Source: Thauera sp. 28
GTDB lineage: Bacteria; Pseudomonadota; Gammaproteobacteria; Burkholderiales; Rhodocyclaceae
Assembly: GCF_000310145.2 (NCBI RefSeq)
Contig: NZ_AMXA01000003.1
Span: forward strand, 186,001-250,000
Length of the DNA: 64,000 nucleotides
Direction of reading: 5' to 3'
Position 1 is the stretch's first letter. Each line of letters opens with the position of its first letter. The notes below the pieces were generated by a model, which was given only the letters and a program-made list of their open reading frames with translations, did not search any database and was not told the DNA's origin. This document shows, piece by piece, positions 63,347 through 64,000 of this stretch. Position numbers and translations under genes: made by a program.

Positions 63347-63937
63347 ATGATCGACTGGCACAACATGTCGCCGCAGGAAATCGAGCGCCGGGCGAGGAAC
63401 ATTGCGCCGGGCGAGTGGGCGGTCGAAATGCAGAAACCGATCTCCACCCTGCTCGGCTCCTGCGTTGCCGTGTGCATGTACGACCCGGCTGTCGGGGTCG
63501 GTGGCATGAACCATTTCATGCTGCCGAACATGCGCAAGCGAGAGGGGACGGTCGACGTGGATTCGCTGCTGTCCGGAGACTACGCGATGGAGGTGTTGCT
63601 CAACGGCATCCTCGGCCGCGGCGGCGCTCGCCATCGCATCAAGGCGAAGGCGTTTGGCGGCGGTACGATCATCAGCGGCATCGCCGCTTCGGGCATCGGC
63701 AAGCGCAATGCCGACTTCGCGCGCGAATGGCTCGATCGCGAAGGCATCGAGCTGATCGCCTCGGACTTCCTCGGCGCTTGCTCACGCAAGCTGCTCTTCG
63801 TGCCGGCGACAGGTGATGCATACTGCCGGCGCATGACCACCACAATGGCCACGGCCCAGGAAGTCGCCAAGGCCGAGCAGGCCTATGCCGAATCACTGCG
63901 ACGTCCCCCGCCCAAGTCCAATGTCGAACTGTTCTGA
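63347..63937 (+). CDS. cheD: Chemoreceptor glutamine deamidase CheD
   Basis: A 196-residue CheD that deamidates receptor glutamines and can bind CheC/CheX-type partners. The catalytic Cys39 (LLGSCVAV) and His56 (GGMNHFML) are 17 residues apart, as in Thermotoga CheD, with S33/T34 before the Cys. The C-terminal 30 residues are a flexible tail ending SNVELF, the same last three residues as the receptor-phosphatase hybrid in this operon. It lies 37 bases after the receptor. Confidence 0.93.
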   Translation: MIDWHNMSPQEIERRARNIAPGEWAVEMQKPISTLLGSCVAVCMYDPAVGVGGMNHFMLPNMRKREGTVDVDSLLSGDYAMEVLLNGILGRGGARHRIKAKAFGGGTIISGIAASGIGKRNADFAREWLDREGIELIASDFLGACSRKLLFVPATGDAYCRRMTTTMATAQEVAKAEQAYAESLRRPPPKSNVELF

Positions 63938-63957
63938 GCTCGGGACTCCACCCGTAC

Positions 63958-64000
63958 ATGGATAACCAAAGCCTGACCGACCAGGAATTCAGCCTGTTCC
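63958..64000 (+). CDS. cheR: Start of a probable CheR methyltransferase (cut by window edge)
   Basis: Only 14 codons are present: MDNQSLTDQEFSLF. The TDxEFxLF pattern is the usual N-terminus of CheR, and cheR next to cheD is a normal order. The call rests on this short stretch plus position, 20 bases after cheD. Confidence 0.55.
   Translation, partial: MDNQSLTDQEFSLF

Overview
This is a high-GC window that reads as a betaproteobacterial chromosome. The best guess is Rhodocyclales of the Thauera/Azoarcus type. That rests on gene content and protein character, not on a database search. Coding density is very high, nearly all open frames have GC-rich codon use, and there are no insertion sequences, CRISPR arrays or phage genes.

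Region 1 (1-15.4 kb) is a catabolic island. A minus-strand operon encodes a KstD-like flavoprotein, a 3beta/17beta-hydroxysteroid-dehydrogenase-like SDR, a FadD3-like acyl-CoA ligase, an old-yellow-enzyme reductase and, last, a chemoreceptor cut by the window edge. It faces a TesI-like 3-ketosteroid delta4(5alpha)-dehydrogenase. A coniferyl-type aldehyde dehydrogenase diverges from a second operon: flavin reductase with a MarR-like tail, SDR, 2-hydroxydienoate hydratase, acylating acetaldehyde dehydrogenase, 4-hydroxy-2-oxoacid aldolase and an MFS transporter. Together these look like parts of a steroid (or steroid-like alicyclic) degradation route ending in a meta-cleavage lower pathway. The ring-cleaving oxygenases are not in the window. 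Both divergent promoters carry a pair of related 16-bp palindromic sites (consensus TNGTCC-N4-GGACNA), so one unseen regulator probably controls all four transcription units.

Region 2 (15.4-31.7 kb) holds an orphan ParA/TraL-like ATPase, tRNA-Arg(CCG), a cytochrome c5-like lipoprotein, Rep helicase, a secreted pentapeptide-repeat protein and a SIMPL protein. These are followed by the lipoate block (dat-ybeD-lipB-lipA) and the cell-shape block (dacC, rlpA, rodA, mrdA, mreDCB).

Region 3 (31.8-43.7 kb) has gatCAB with a small lipoprotein gene inserted, a class II glutamine amidotransferase, a HIT protein, an unrecognised 536-residue protein, phoBR with a Pho-box candidate, and a DUF971-ubiE-tim44-ubiJ group.

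Region 4 (43.8-56.6 kb) is the minus-strand F-type ATP synthase operon (atpIBEFHAGDC), an MFS protein of the UMF1 type, and the parB-parA-rsmG-mnmG block.

Region 5 (57-64 kb) is a chemotaxis operon: CheY, a membrane receptor-like protein carrying a CheZ-type DxxxQ phosphatase motif, a STAS protein without the usual phosphoacceptor, a CheA with two MshEN-like motifs, a poly-HAMP receptor, CheD and the start of a probable CheR. The receptor-phosphatase fusion and the MshEN-like CheA are the least conventional parts of the window.
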